From the NCBI RefSeq assembly GCF_013371465.1, contig NZ_JABWDU010000002.1, positions 186,001-250,000 of the forward strand: 64,000 nucleotides of DNA. The letters are read 5' to 3'. Below the pieces are notes generated by a model. The model worked only from the letters and a program-made list of their open reading frames with translations. It did no database searches and was not told where the DNA came from. Of this stretch, positions 47,159-57,673 are shown piece after piece (position 1 is the first letter of the stretch; each line of letters opens with the position of its first letter). Source of the DNA: Ensifer oleiphilus (GTDB lineage Bacteria; Pseudomonadota; Alphaproteobacteria; Rhizobiales; Rhizobiaceae). The position numbers were made by a program, and so were the translations under genes.

Positions 47159-47986
47159 ATGACCCAGAACACCACGAAAATCGACGAGGAAGCGTTGGCG
47201 GAAGCCTACAACCGCGCCCTCTCCCTGGAAAAATCCGGTAACTTCGACGCGGCAGCCGATGCCTATGCGGAAGTGTTGGCACTAGACCCCGAGGATCACG
47301 GCGGCGCTTCCGTGCGTCTTGCCTCGATGGGACGTGGAGAGACGCCTGTGAAGGCGCCGGACGCTTATGTCGCCACCCTTTTCGACCAGCATGCCGACGT
47401 CTTCGACAACGTGCTCGTCGAGCAGCTTGGCTACTGCGTGCCGCTCCTTGTGCGCCAGCGCCTGCAGGCACTCGAACTCGGCCCCTTCAACCGCGTGCTC
47501 GACCTTGGTTGCGGCACGGGCCTGACCGGCGGCGCGCTGCGCGACATGGCCGAAGACATCACCGGCATTGACCTCTCGGAAAACATGGTCGAGATCGCCC
47601 ACGAGAAGGATCTCTACGAGACCCTCTATGTCGCCGAAGCGGTGGACTTTCTCGACGACAACGACGACGAGCCCTTCGACCTGATCGTCGCAACCGACGT
47701 GCTGCCCTATATGGGCGCGCTCGAGGCGCTGTTCTTCGGCGCCGTGGACAATCTCGTGCCCGGTGGCCTGTTCATCTTTTCGAGCGAAACGCTGCCTGCC
47801 GAGACCTTTGCCGGCCGGCCTTTCATGGTCGGCCCGCACCAGCGTTTCGCCCATGCGGAGACCTATCTGCGCGAACGCCTGACCGCGACCGGTTTCGAAG
47901 TGATCGAAGTCGGCGACATCACCGTTCGGATGGAAGAAGGCGAGCCGATCGCCGGCCACCTGGTGATCGCCCGCTTCAAGCCATAA
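47159..47986 (+). CDS. Class I SAM-dependent methyltransferase with N-terminal TPR-like segment
   Basis: A 275-residue protein. Residues 10-50 resemble one TPR repeat (AYNRALSLEKSGNFDAAADA). The Rossmann methyltransferase domain starts with VLDLGCGTGLTGGAL near residue 111 (motif I), then ITGIDLSENMVEIA and PFDLIVATDVLPYM. The substrate is unknown; the TPR-methyltransferase layout is common in rhizobia. It stands before the dehydrogenase gene, 110 bases apart. Confidence 0.88.
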   Translation: MTQNTTKIDEEALAEAYNRALSLEKSGNFDAAADAYAEVLALDPEDHGGASVRLASMGRGETPVKAPDAYVATLFDQHADVFDNVLVEQLGYCVPLLVRQRLQALELGPFNRVLDLGCGTGLTGGALRDMAEDITGIDLSENMVEIAHEKDLYETLYVAEAVDFLDDNDDEPFDLIVATDVLPYMGALEALFFGAVDNLVPGGLFIFSSETLPAETFAGRPFMVGPHQRFAHAETYLRERLTATGFEVIEVGDITVRMEEGEPIAGHLVIARFKP

Positions 47987-48095
47987 GCAACACGAGAAGT
48001 CCGCGACGGAACGGAAGCGACCCGCTCCGTCGCCCCTTTCGCGCGCCGGCGCCATCGGCTACACCTCACCCAAAGCAATTGGGAGTGTTCAGGAA

Positions 48096-48965
48096 ATGGC
48101 AAAGGTTGCATTCATCGGTCTCGGTGTCATGGGTTATCCCATGGCCGGCCACCTCAAGGTTCGTGGCGGACACGAGCTGAAGGTCTATAACCGCACCTTC
48201 GCCAAGGCCGAAAAATGGGCTGCCGAGTTCGGCGGCCGTGCCGTCAGGACGCCGGCGGAAGCCGCCGATGGCGCCGATTTCGTCTTCGCCTGCGTCGGCA
48301 ATGACGACGACCTGCGCTCGGTCACCACTGGCAAGGACGGCGCCTTCGAAACTCTGAAGGCTGACGCCATTTTCATCGACAACACCACCGCCTCGGCCGA
48401 AGTCGCCCGCGAACTTTACGAGGCGGCCAAGGCTCGCGGCGCCCATTTTGTCGACGCCCCCGTATCGGGTGGCCAGGCCGGCGCCGAAAACGGTGTCTTG
48501 ACAGTCATGTGCGGTGGCGACGAAGCCGCCTTCGAGCGGGCCAGGCCGGTGATCGATGCCTTTGCCCGCATGGTCGGCCTGATGGGTCCAGCCGGCTCCG
48601 GCCAGATCACCAAGATGATCAACCAGATCTGCATTGCCGGCCTCGTCCAGGGCCTTGCCGAAGGCATTCACTTCGGCAAGAAGGCCGGTCTCGACATCGA
48701 GAAGGTCGTCGATGTCATCTCCAAGGGCGCTGCGGGGTCCTGGCAGATGGAAAACCGGCACAAGACGATGAATGCCGGCAAATATGATTTCGGTTTTGCT
48801 GTCGACTGGATGCGCAAGGATCTAGACATCGTCTTGACGGAAGCCCGTCGCAACGGCGCCAAGCTGCCGGTGACGGCCCTCGTCGACCAGTTTTATGGCG
48901 ACGTCCAGGAAATGGGCGGAAACCGCTGGGATACATCCTCCCTGCTCGCCCGGCTGGAGAAATGA
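48096..48965 (+). CDS. Beta-hydroxyacid dehydrogenase (3-hydroxyisobutyrate dehydrogenase family)
   Basis: A 289-residue NAD(P)-dependent oxidoreductase. The dinucleotide motif is FIGLGVMGYPMAGHL at residues 5-19. The substrate-binding signature is FVDAPVSGGQAGAENG, and the catalytic Lys lies in GSGQITKMINQI. The specific substrate (3-hydroxyisobutyrate, tartronate semialdehyde, succinate semialdehyde) cannot be fixed from sequence. Its stop overlaps the start of the next gene (ATGA), implying co-expression. Confidence 0.9.
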   Translation: MAKVAFIGLGVMGYPMAGHLKVRGGHELKVYNRTFAKAEKWAAEFGGRAVRTPAEAADGADFVFACVGNDDDLRSVTTGKDGAFETLKADAIFIDNTTASAEVARELYEAAKARGAHFVDAPVSGGQAGAENGVLTVMCGGDEAAFERARPVIDAFARMVGLMGPAGSGQITKMINQICIAGLVQGLAEGIHFGKKAGLDIEKVVDVISKGAAGSWQMENRHKTMNAGKYDFGFAVDWMRKDLDIVLTEARRNGAKLPVTALVDQFYGDVQEMGGNRWDTSSLLARLEK

Positions 48966-49684
48966 CGCTCTCGCCGACCTCGAGTGCCGATGACATCATC
49001 GCGCACCTGCGGGCGCAACGCTCGCAGGAGAACCTCGACGGAATGGCGCGCTTCGGCATCGTCACCGAGACCGCCCTTGGGCTTTCGAATGTCGAACTTC
49101 ACCGGATCGCGCGACTGGTCAAGATCGACCATGCCCGCGCGCTCGAACTCTGGCAGTCCGGCATCCGCGAGGCCCGCATCCTGGCCGCCTTCACCGCCGG
49201 CCCGAAAACGCTGACGCTCGACGAGGCCAGACGCTGGGCTGAGGATTGCAATTCCTGGGAGGTCGTCGACACCGTCGCCGACCTCTTCGTCACCGCCCGC
49301 TTCGAACAGGTACTGATCCCGGAATTCGCGGCCGACGGCCGAGAATTCGTTCGTCGCATCGCCTTTGCGATGATCGCGTCTGCAGCCGTGCATCTGAAGA
49401 AGGAGCCGGACGCAAGCCTGCTGGCCTGGCTGCCGCTGATCGAGCGTCACGCCGAGGACGAACGCAACTTCGTCAAGAAGGCGGTGAATTGGGCGCTGCG
49501 CCAGATCGGCAAGCGCAACGCCGCCTGTCATGGCCCGGCGCTGGCACTGGCCGAGAAGCTTGCCGTGAGTTCCAATCGCGCGGCGCGGTGGATCGGCAAG
49601 GACGCTCAGCGAGAACTGGGTGGAGACAAGGTCTTGGCGAGACTCGGCCTCGCCGACACGGGCGCCGGTCTCACGCAAACCTGA
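48962..49684 (+). CDS. DNA alkylation repair protein (AlkD-like HEAT repeats)
   Basis: A 240-residue all-helical protein. FVKKAVNWALRQIGKRN near residue 178 and the preceding EDERN match the signature of the AlkC/AlkD DNA alkylation repair family, as do the RIARLVKIDHARALELWQSG and EARILAAFTAG stretches. AlkD removes N3- and N7-alkylated bases without base flipping. Its ATG overlaps the dehydrogenase stop by four bases, an unexpected pairing of repair and metabolism. Confidence 0.85.
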   Translation: MTLSPTSSADDIIAHLRAQRSQENLDGMARFGIVTETALGLSNVELHRIARLVKIDHARALELWQSGIREARILAAFTAGPKTLTLDEARRWAEDCNSWEVVDTVADLFVTARFEQVLIPEFAADGREFVRRIAFAMIASAAVHLKKEPDASLLAWLPLIERHAEDERNFVKKAVNWALRQIGKRNAACHGPALALAEKLAVSSNRAARWIGKDAQRELGGDKVLARLGLADTGAGLTQT

Positions 49685-49890
49685 GCCGGATCGGCGTCAC
49701 GGCACATTGACGAATCGCACCGGCAACGCGATGTTTTGCTTGGCGCCGCCTGCGCCCAACCTCCAACGACCGTCCCCAGCATGGTCTCGAACGGAGGCAA
49801 AGGGACTTCCGTCTCGGGCAATCGTATTGGTCCGACCGTCTCGGGCGTGGTTGCTGGGGAGCTGATGCCTGCGACGCGAGAGGCCCGACG

Positions 49891-50883
49891 ATGACCAGAA
49901 ATGCAAATCTCAAGCGCCGTGTGCGCGCCCGTGCAGCCAAAACCGGCGAATCCTACACATCGGCTCTGAGGCAGATCCGCCAGACAATCCCTGACGACCC
50001 GGCGGCCAGATCCATACGGTTGGCCGTCGCCCAGACGTCGCTTTTCAACGACCCGCGCGATATTTCCGGGCTTCGGGCCAGCGGCACGGAATTACGCCGC
50101 CTGATGCGCGAGGCACACGGCGCCGGCGCCCGGCTTATCCATTTCCCGGAGGGAGCAACATGCGCACCGAACAAGCGCATCATGTCTGTAACCGGCCCTC
50201 GGGACATCGGGCTTTCCGATTGGGCCCGTTTCGAATGGACGGTTTTACGCGAAGAACTGGACGCGACCAGCCGGCTCGCACGCGAACTTAGGCTGTGGAC
50301 GGTGTTCGGCTCGGTCCATCAATTGAGCGCGCCGCACCGCCCGCACAATTGCCTTTATGTCGTCTCCGATCGCGGAGAGCTGGTGACGCGCTACGACGAG
50401 CGCATGCTGTCGAACACGAAAATCTCTTTCATGTATGCGCCGGGCAAGACCCCGGTGACATTTGAGGTTGGCGGCATCCGCTTCGGCTGCGCGCTCGGGA
50501 TGGAAACGCACTATCCGGAAATATTCACCGAGTACGAAGCCCTCGATGTCGATTGCGTTCTTTTCTCCACATCAGGCGAGACCCCTTCTGCCGCGCCGGC
50601 GTTCGCGGTGGAGGCCCTGGGCCATGCCGCAAGCAACAGATATTGGGTCAGTTATTCTTCCCACGCGGCGCAAAGCATCGTCATTCCCTCGGGCATAGCT
50701 GCACCCGACGGTCACTGGGTGGCGCAATGCCGGTCTGACGGCACTCCCGCTATCGCCGTCGCCGACATCGAGATCAATCCTGAGCCCACGGCGCGCCTGT
50801 GGAGGCGAACGGCGCGCGCCAATCTTTACGCACCGCACCAGGTGCGAAACGACCCGAGAAGCGATGATCGCAACACGTTCTGA
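49891..50883 (+). CDS. Nitrilase-fold (carbon-nitrogen hydrolase) protein with altered catalytic residues
   Basis: A 330-residue protein. Residues 43-300 follow the carbon-nitrogen hydrolase fold: IRLAVAQTSLFNDP, LIHFPEGAT with the conserved Glu87, RYDERMLSNT, and RFGCALGMETHYPEIF. By spacing, the catalytic Lys position holds Glu170 (YDE instead of YDK) and the catalytic Cys position (six before Pro) holds Gly203; a Cys sits three residues earlier, at 200. The protein may be inactive or use other residues. An N-terminal tail KRRVRARAAKTGESYTSALR resembles a short motif seen in unrelated bacterial proteins. No partner gene is evident. Confidence 0.75.
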   Translation: MTRNANLKRRVRARAAKTGESYTSALRQIRQTIPDDPAARSIRLAVAQTSLFNDPRDISGLRASGTELRRLMREAHGAGARLIHFPEGATCAPNKRIMSVTGPRDIGLSDWARFEWTVLREELDATSRLARELRLWTVFGSVHQLSAPHRPHNCLYVVSDRGELVTRYDERMLSNTKISFMYAPGKTPVTFEVGGIRFGCALGMETHYPEIFTEYEALDVDCVLFSTSGETPSAAPAFAVEALGHAASNRYWVSYSSHAAQSIVIPSGIAAPDGHWVAQCRSDGTPAIAVADIEINPEPTARLWRRTARANLYAPHQVRNDPRSDDRNTF

Positions 50884-50895
50884 GAAAATCGTGCG

Positions 50896-50918
50896 CGGGC
50901 GGCGTTCTCCGCCGCCCG
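50896..50918 (-). terminator. Possible terminator after the lrp-type gene
   Basis: A perfect 9-bp GC stem (CGGGCGGCG / CGCCGCCCG) with a five-base loop lies between two convergent genes. On the minus strand an ATTTTC follows after several bases. It may serve either gene, but the T-run is poor. Confidence 0.5.
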
Positions 50919-50928
50919 GATCACAAAC

Positions 50929-51417
50929 TCAATCCTCGCTGGATTTCGCCTGGTCGATCATCATGTAGTCGAGCGGGAGCTCGGTCGTGTACTTGATCTG
51001 CTCCATCGCGAAGGCAGACGAGACGTCGCGGATTTCGATCTTGGCGATCAAACGCTTGTAGAAGGCGTCATAGGCGGCGATATCGGGGACGACGACCCGC
51101 AGAAGGTAATCGACATCACCGCTCATGCGATAGAACTCGACGACTTCGGGGAATTCACCGACCACTTCCGAGAAGCGGCGGAGCCATTCGATCGAGTGCG
51201 TATTGGTGCGGATGGAGACGAACACCGTCACCTTGGTGTTGATCTTGACCGGGTCGAGCAGCGCCACGCGGCGGCGGATGACGCCGTCCTCTTCCATCTT
51301 CTGGATGCGCCGCCAGCAAGGCGTGGTCGAAAGCCCAACCTTCTTGGCAAGGTCGGCAACAGCCAGGGTGGAATCCTCCTGCAGCAGGCGCAGGATTTTG
51401 CGGTCTAGGCGATCCAT
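50929..51417 (-). CDS. Lrp/AsnC-family transcriptional regulator
   Basis: A 162-residue regulator. The N-terminal winged helix is LDRKILRLLQEDSTLAVADL with the recognition helix LSTTPCWRRIQKMEEDGVI. The C-terminal RAM/AsnC ligand-binding domain spans about 65-150 (VVEFYRMSGDVDYLLRVVVP). GAGAGGGAC precedes the ATG at 51417. Lrp-type proteins usually respond to amino acids. A specific target is not evident; the upstream neighbour is the glycosylase gene on the same strand. Confidence 0.92.
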   Translation of the reverse strand: MDRLDRKILRLLQEDSTLAVADLAKKVGLSTTPCWRRIQKMEEDGVIRRRVALLDPVKINTKVTVFVSIRTNTHSIEWLRRFSEVVGEFPEVVEFYRMSGDVDYLLRVVVPDIAAYDAFYKRLIAKIEIRDVSSAFAMEQIKYTTELPLDYMMIDQAKSSED

Positions 51418-51482
51418 GAGTGTCCCTCTCGAATTATTTTTCTTTCTATAGCGCGAAATCGGCAAAGATAAAGAATATTTTT

Positions 51483-52118
51483 TCAGGAGATCAACAGACT
51501 GATCCGCTCGCGCAGAAACGGCAGGACATCCGCCTCGAACCACGGATTGCGCTTCAGCCAGCCGGTATTGCGCCAGCTGGGATGCGGCAGCGGCAGGATC
51601 GCCGGCACGGCGTTGCGCATCGCGTAACGGCGCCAGCCGACAACGGTCTCGGTCATCGATTTCGGACAGTCCGGTCCGATATGCCAGCGCTGCGCATAAT
51701 GGCCGATCGCCAATACCAGCTCCACCTGAGGCATCGTCTCCATCACGGTCGTGCGCCAGAAGAGTGCGCATTCACGGCGCGGCGGCAGGTCGCTGCCATG
51801 GACGTCGTAACCGGGAAAACAGAAGCCCATGGGCGCGATTGCCAGCTTGTCTCTGTTGTAAAATGTCTCACGGTCGATGCAGAGCCATTGGCGCAGCCGG
51901 TCACCGGAGGCGTCGTTGAAGGGCAATCCGCTTTCATGCACCCGCAGGCCCGGCGCCTGTCCGGCCAGCAGCACCCGCGCAGATCTTGAGATGACGGCCA
52001 CCGGTCTCGGTTCGTGCGGCAGGCGGTCTTCCGGTCCGCGCGCCGGCTCGTCGCGACAAATGCGACAGGCGGCAATCGCCGCGCGAAGCGGTGCCAGATC
52101 ATCCTGCTTCTCATGCAT
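51483..52118 (-). CDS. Uracil-DNA glycosylase-family protein
   Basis: A 211-residue protein of the UDG superfamily. The N-terminal region has CRICRDEP, reminiscent of the cysteine pair of iron-sulfur UDGs, then motif A VLLAGQAPGLRVHESGLPFN. The C-terminal motif is ILPLPHPSWRNTGW with the conserved HPS. It may excise uracil or act on related lesions. Its start overlaps the end of the nuclease gene by eight bases (ATGCATGA), so the pair is translationally coupled. Confidence 0.85.
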   Translation of the reverse strand: MHEKQDDLAPLRAAIAACRICRDEPARGPEDRLPHEPRPVAVISRSARVLLAGQAPGLRVHESGLPFNDASGDRLRQWLCIDRETFYNRDKLAIAPMGFCFPGYDVHGSDLPPRRECALFWRTTVMETMPQVELVLAIGHYAQRWHIGPDCPKSMTETVVGWRRYAMRNAVPAILPLPHPSWRNTGWLKRNPWFEADVLPFLRERISLLIS

Positions 52119-52794
52119 CGCCGATCCTCGCAAACAGCGCGGTGAGCTGCTCGAACAACCAAAGCCGGATCGCGTCCAGCCAGCCATCCACCACATGCGG
52201 CGTCTCGTCCGCATGGCCGTTGGCCCGGCGCCAGGCTTGCGGTCGGGTGAAATCGCCGGCCCAAAGCCCGACATTCTGCTTTTCCGCCGAAGCTTCCTCT
52301 TTCTGATAGCGGCCGTAGCTGACGGCATAGCCGGTTGCCACCATCTGCCGCCCAACGTCTCTTCCATGTGTTTCGCACGTACCGAGATCGCGGCCATATT
52401 TGTCGCGCCCGTGGAGGCGACAAACCGTCGTGCCGCCCGACACCATCGCACGCAAACGCTGGCGTGCGTCTGCTCCGCAATCCCACTCCGTGCGGTCGCG
52501 ATTGCAGGTCTGACCGATCTCGGGAGCATCGATGCCTTCGAGCCGTATCCGCCGACCGTCGAGACGCAGGCTGTCCCCATCGCTTGCGGTTGCCATTCCG
52601 GAAAGCTCGCCTGTCACGGTGCGCTCCGGCGGTGGCAGCTGCGAAGCGAAATAGGCGCCGACACACAGCAGCAGAAAGAAGATCCAGCCGCCAATGGTTC
52701 CCATGCGGCCGGCAGGAGTGCCGCCCTCAGCGCCCCTTCTGCCTCCCGCGAACCGATATCTGGATCTGCCCGATTTCAATTTGCTGCGCTCCAT
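52111..52794 (-). CDS. Thermonuclease (SNase-like) family protein
   Basis: A 227-residue protein with an N-terminal membrane anchor (GGWIFFLLLCVGAYFA, about residues 36-51) and an SNase domain: SDGDSLRLDGRRIRLEGIDA supplies the metal-binding and catalytic residues (DGD, RLxGIDAPE), followed by CGADARQRLRAMV, CRLHGRDKYGRDLGTC and NVGLWAG. It is probably a periplasmic nuclease. The start is uncertain; ATG 52794 is chosen, as the upstream TTG at 52842 has no better signal. It pairs with the glycosylase gene. Confidence 0.85.
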   Translation of the reverse strand: MERSKLKSGRSRYRFAGGRRGAEGGTPAGRMGTIGGWIFFLLLCVGAYFASQLPPPERTVTGELSGMATASDGDSLRLDGRRIRLEGIDAPEIGQTCNRDRTEWDCGADARQRLRAMVSGGTTVCRLHGRDKYGRDLGTCETHGRDVGRQMVATGYAVSYGRYQKEEASAEKQNVGLWAGDFTRPQAWRRANGHADETPHVVDGWLDAIRLWLFEQLTALFARIGDA

Positions 52795-52922
52795 TGTTCT
52801 TGCAACGCCCCATTGATCCGGCAAATCACGATCGCGCCACAATGGTTGTCGAATCCTTCATGCCAGCAGCAACTTCTTAAGGATTGCTCACTAGACTGCA
52901 ACCAGCTGTAACCTTTGCATAT

Positions 52923-54464
<1,542 letters not shown>

Positions 54465-54467
54465 TCC

Positions 54468-55007
54468 ATGCGGATAGAAACCGAGCGCCTGCGGCTGCGG
54501 CCCTGGCAAGAGCGCGATATCGCACCCTTTGCCGTCATCAATGCCGACCCGGAAGTTCGTCGCTACTACTACCCCAGCATCCTCACGCCAACAGAGACAG
54601 CGGACGTGATCGCTGAATGCGATGCTCACCTCCGGCAACATGGCTTTGCCTTCGTCGCAGTGGAGCGCAAGGCCGATGCGGCCCTTGTCGGCGGCTTGGG
54701 TCTTTCGATCGCCGGAGACGAAATCCCCGGTGGTCCGCATGTCGAGATCGGCTGGATCCTCGGGCGTTCCTACTGGCGCAACAGTTATGCGCTCGAGGCA
54801 GCCGGCGCCTGCCTGCAATATGCCTGGACAACACTCGGCCTCGCTGAAGTTATCGGCTACACCTCGCAGATCAACCATCCCTCGCGGGCGTTGATGGAAA
54901 AGCTGGGTATGTCGACCCACGCGGCCGAGGACTTCGACGACGTCACCGTGCCTGAAGGCAATCCGCTACGGCCGCATGTGCTTTATCGGGTCAGACCAAA
55001 CGGTTGA
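54468..55007 (+). CDS. GNAT-family N-acetyltransferase
   Basis: A 179-residue protein of the RimJ/RimL-like Acetyltransf_3 group: IETERLRLRPWQERD at the N-terminus, GWILGRSYWRNSYALEAAGA for the acetyl-CoA region, and IGYTSQINHPSRALMEKLGM near the end. The substrate is unknown. It starts three bases after the kinase stop, so the two are probably co-translated, and it converges on dgkA with only six bases between them. Confidence 0.9.
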   Translation: MRIETERLRLRPWQERDIAPFAVINADPEVRRYYYPSILTPTETADVIAECDAHLRQHGFAFVAVERKADAALVGGLGLSIAGDEIPGGPHVEIGWILGRSYWRNSYALEAAGACLQYAWTTLGLAEVIGYTSQINHPSRALMEKLGMSTHAAEDFDDVTVPEGNPLRPHVLYRVRPNG

Positions 55008-55013
55008 TATCGC

Positions 55014-55427
55014 TCAACCAAAGAAGCCGACGAAGACCACCACATAGCCGGCATAGACCGCATTGGCGACGATCAGGCAGAGGCAGGCGAACGAGCCCAG
55101 GTCCTTCGCATTCTTGCCCATCTCGGAAATTTCCGGCGACACGCGGTCGACGATCTCTTCGATCGCGGTGTTGATCGCCTCGAAGGCCATCATCAGCAGG
55201 AACAGGATCGCCATGGCGATATACTGGAAGAAGGTGGCGCCGGCGATGGCGAACGCCACCATGGCCACCGCAAAGGCGATCAGCTCGTGCCGGAAAGCCG
55301 CCTCGCCGATCAGCCGTTTCGCACCGCCCAGCGAGTAGCTGGCAGCTGCGAACAGATGGCGGATCCCGGTCTGCTTTTCGACCGGTCCGGTCTGGCCGCG
55401 ACGGGGCGTGGTGTTGTTGGCGTCCAT
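55014..55427 (-). CDS. dgkA: Diacylglycerol kinase
   Basis: A 137-residue integral membrane kinase that phosphorylates diacylglycerol to phosphatidic acid, recycling lipid left from periplasmic glucan modification. Family signatures are [20 protein letters not shown] and [12 protein letters not shown], with three membrane helices. The N-terminal 20 residues are hydrophilic; ATG 55427 has GAGATG upstream, and ATG 55466 is an alternative. A functional link to the LtaS-type phosphoglycerol transferase at 7183 is plausible, since such enzymes release diacylglycerol. Confidence 0.93.
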   Translation of the reverse strand: MDANNTTPRRGQTGPVEKQTGIRHLFAAASYSLGGAKRLIGEAAFRHELIAFAVAMVAFAIAGATFFQYIAMAILFLLMMAFEAINTAIEEIVDRVSPEISEMGKNAKDLGSFACLCLIVANAVYAGYVVVFVGFFG

Positions 55428-55611
55428 TTCATCTCGACTGGCTGTAAAACTGCGCTGCTTCGACATCGTTATTGAGGCGAATGCAAGGCGGTCTCGGTTG
55501 CAGTGGGCGCCGGCAGGCGGTTGCGGCGTGCATATGCGCCTCTGGATAGGCGAGAAGAATGCGGCCAGCAAGGGCAGTTGAGAGGCGGGCGACAGCCAAT
55601 CGACAGCAAAC

Positions 55612-55637
55612 GGCGGGCCTTTGGTCAAAGACCCGCC
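55612..55637 (-). terminator. Terminator after cobT
   Basis: On the minus strand GGCGGG-T-CTTT pairs with AAAG-G-CCCGCC around a four-base loop, with one mismatch, followed by GTTTG. It lies ten bases after the cobT stop. Confidence 0.65.
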
Positions 55638-55646
55638 ATTCCCTGG

Positions 55647-56663
55647 TCAGTTCTTGTTGCTGACGCCCGCTTGCGCAAACGTCGCCATGCCGCCGTGGCA
55701 GGCCGCTGCCGCCTTGACGATGCCGGCCGCAAGGGCAGCACCCGTACCTTCGCCGAGCCGCATGCCGAGCGCCAACAATGGCGTCTTGCCAAGTTTCTCG
55801 ATTGCCTTCATGTGACCGGGTTCGCCCGAGACATGGCCGATCAGGCAATGGTCAAGCGCCGAAGGGTTAGCGGCCTTGAGGATCGCGCCGGCGGCTGTCG
55901 CCACGTAACCGTCGAGGATGACGGGCACCTGCTGCATGCGGGCCGCAAGAATGGCGCCGGCCATGGCGGCGATCTCGCGACCGCCGAGACGGCGCATCAA
56001 CTCCAGCGGGTCGGAGAGATGATTGCGATGCAGCGAGACGGCCTTTTCGACGGCAGCGATCTTGCGCTTCAGCACCTCGCCTTGCGAGCCCGTGCCCGGC
56101 CCGACCCAGTCTTCGGCCGTGCCACCGTAAAGCCCGAGATTGATCGCCGCCGCAATCGTCGTGTTGCCGATGCCCATTTCGCCGATGCACAGGAGATCGG
56201 TGCCGCCGGCGACGGCCTCCATGCCGAAGGCCATGGTGGCCGCACAGTCACGCTCGGAAAGAGCCGCCTCCTCGGTGATATCGCCGGTCGGATAGTCGAG
56301 CGCGAGGTCGAACACCTTCAGGCCGAGATCATGGCTGACGCAGATCTGGTTGATCGCGGCACCACCGGCGGCAAAGTTCTCTACCATCTGTGCCGTGACA
56401 GACGACGGGAAGGGGGTGACGCCCTGGCGGGTGACGCCATGATTGCCGGCGAAGATGGCAACCAGCGGCCGGTTGACTGCCGGCGGCTTGCCGGTCCAGG
56501 CGGCAAGCCAGAAGGCGATCTCTTCGAGCCGCCCGAGCGCGCCCGGCGGCTTCGTCAGCTGCGCATCGCGATCGCGCGCGGCAACCAGGGCTGCCGAATT
56601 CGGGCCCGGCAGGTTGCGCAGCAATTCGCGGAAATCATCAAACGGCAGGCCGCTGGCGCTCAT
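55647..56663 (-). CDS. cobT: Nicotinate-nucleotide--dimethylbenzimidazole phosphoribosyltransferase
   Basis: A 338-residue enzyme that makes alpha-ribazole 5'-phosphate for the lower ligand of cobalamin. Conserved stretches include LTKPPGALGRLEEIAFWLA, VAIFAGNHGVTRQGVTPFPS, GEMGIGNTTIAAAI and ILDGYVATAAGAIL, with the C-terminal LRLGEGTGAALA segment carrying the catalytic Glu. It is called cobU in the Pseudomonas denitrificans scheme. ATG 56663 with AAGGA upstream is chosen over ATG 56681. It is divergent from cobS. Confidence 0.95.
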   Translation of the reverse strand: MSASGLPFDDFRELLRNLPGPNSAALVAARDRDAQLTKPPGALGRLEEIAFWLAAWTGKPPAVNRPLVAIFAGNHGVTRQGVTPFPSSVTAQMVENFAAGGAAINQICVSHDLGLKVFDLALDYPTGDITEEAALSERDCAATMAFGMEAVAGGTDLLCIGEMGIGNTTIAAAINLGLYGGTAEDWVGPGTGSQGEVLKRKIAAVEKAVSLHRNHLSDPLELMRRLGGREIAAMAGAILAARMQQVPVILDGYVATAAGAILKAANPSALDHCLIGHVSGEPGHMKAIEKLGKTPLLALGMRLGEGTGAALAAGIVKAAAACHGGMATFAQAGVSNKN

Positions 56664-56814
56664 GGAGAAGAATCCTTGCATATCGTGAAGCTCAATCCAC
56701 GCCCCTCATAAAGGGCGAGGAAATTTCGGGCAACGACATTTGCGCCAATCCGCGTCGCCGGCGCATGATCCGCCGAACGGACGTCGATTCGGCGCGACCG
56801 GGACTGGAGGGGCC

Positions 56815-57603
56815 ATGACCTATCTTCGCGACTTTTGTGACGATCTGGCGCGCTCGGTCGCATTCCTCAGCCGCATCCATATGCCGCAACGCCATTTCGT
56901 TAATTACGACGGCCGGCTCAATCGGGCCGTTAGCGCCTTTCCGCTGGCGGGCCTGCTGATTGCCCTGCCCGCCGCCGCCGTTGCCTCGTTGCTGATCGCG
57001 CTCCACGTCAGCTCGCTCTTCACCGCCTTCCTCGTCGTCGCCGTGCAGGCGCTCGTCACCGGCTGCCTGCACGAGGACGGGCTCAGCGATACCGCCGATG
57101 GCTTCGGCGGAGGGCGCGACCGGGAGGCAGCACTGGTGATCATGAAGGATAGCCGCATCGGCTCCTATGGCGCCGTGGCGTTGATCCTCTCCTTCGGCCT
57201 GCGCGTGTCTGCGCTCGCCTCCTTCCTGCCGTTGTTCACGCCGACAGGTGCCGGGCTGACGATCCTTGGCGTCGCCGCCCTCAGTCGTTCGGCCATGGTC
57301 TGGCACTGGTCGCGCCTGCCACCGGCACGTCGCGACGGTGTCGCAGCTTCGGCCGGTGAACCGGATCCGGCAGCCACCTCCTTCGCACTTGGCTCGGGTG
57401 TCCTCATCGCCATGCTGCTCTTCTATTTTGCCAAGGCTCCGGCACCGGCACTCATCCTGTCGCTTGTCGCTGTCATCGCAACCGTTACAGCCTTTGGCCG
57501 CCTCGCCACCCGCAAGATCGGCGGCCACACCGGCGATACGATCGGCGCCACCCAGCAACTGACCGAGATCGCGGTTCTCAGCGCCCTTGCACTGACCGTT
57601 TGA
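56815..57603 (+). CDS. cobS: Adenosylcobinamide-GDP ribazoletransferase (cobalamin synthase)
   Basis: A 262-residue inner-membrane enzyme joining adenosylcobinamide-GDP and alpha-ribazole in the last step of cobalamin assembly. FLSRIHMPQRHF opens the family; GCLHEDGLSDTADGFGGGRD is the diagnostic metal-binding motif, followed by MKDSRIGSYGAVAL. The ATG at 56815 follows TGGAGGGG. It is named cobV in the P. denitrificans scheme. I looked for a B12 box in the 151-bp gap to cobT and did not see one. Confidence 0.95.
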   Translation: MTYLRDFCDDLARSVAFLSRIHMPQRHFVNYDGRLNRAVSAFPLAGLLIALPAAAVASLLIALHVSSLFTAFLVVAVQALVTGCLHEDGLSDTADGFGGGRDREAALVIMKDSRIGSYGAVALILSFGLRVSALASFLPLFTPTGAGLTILGVAALSRSAMVWHWSRLPPARRDGVAASAGEPDPAATSFALGSGVLIAMLLFYFAKAPAPALILSLVAVIATVTAFGRLATRKIGGHTGDTIGATQQLTEIAVLSALALTV

Positions 57604-57673
57604 AAAGCCGATATAATCAGTCGAAACAACGCCGGCCTACGCCGCCGCAACCCGGGACCTTCAGTTCAGGACC

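Noticed and set aside
56664-56814. Possible cobalamin riboswitch between cobT and cobS
   Set aside because: No B12-box consensus or typical stem order was seen in this 151-bp gap, and the space is short for one.
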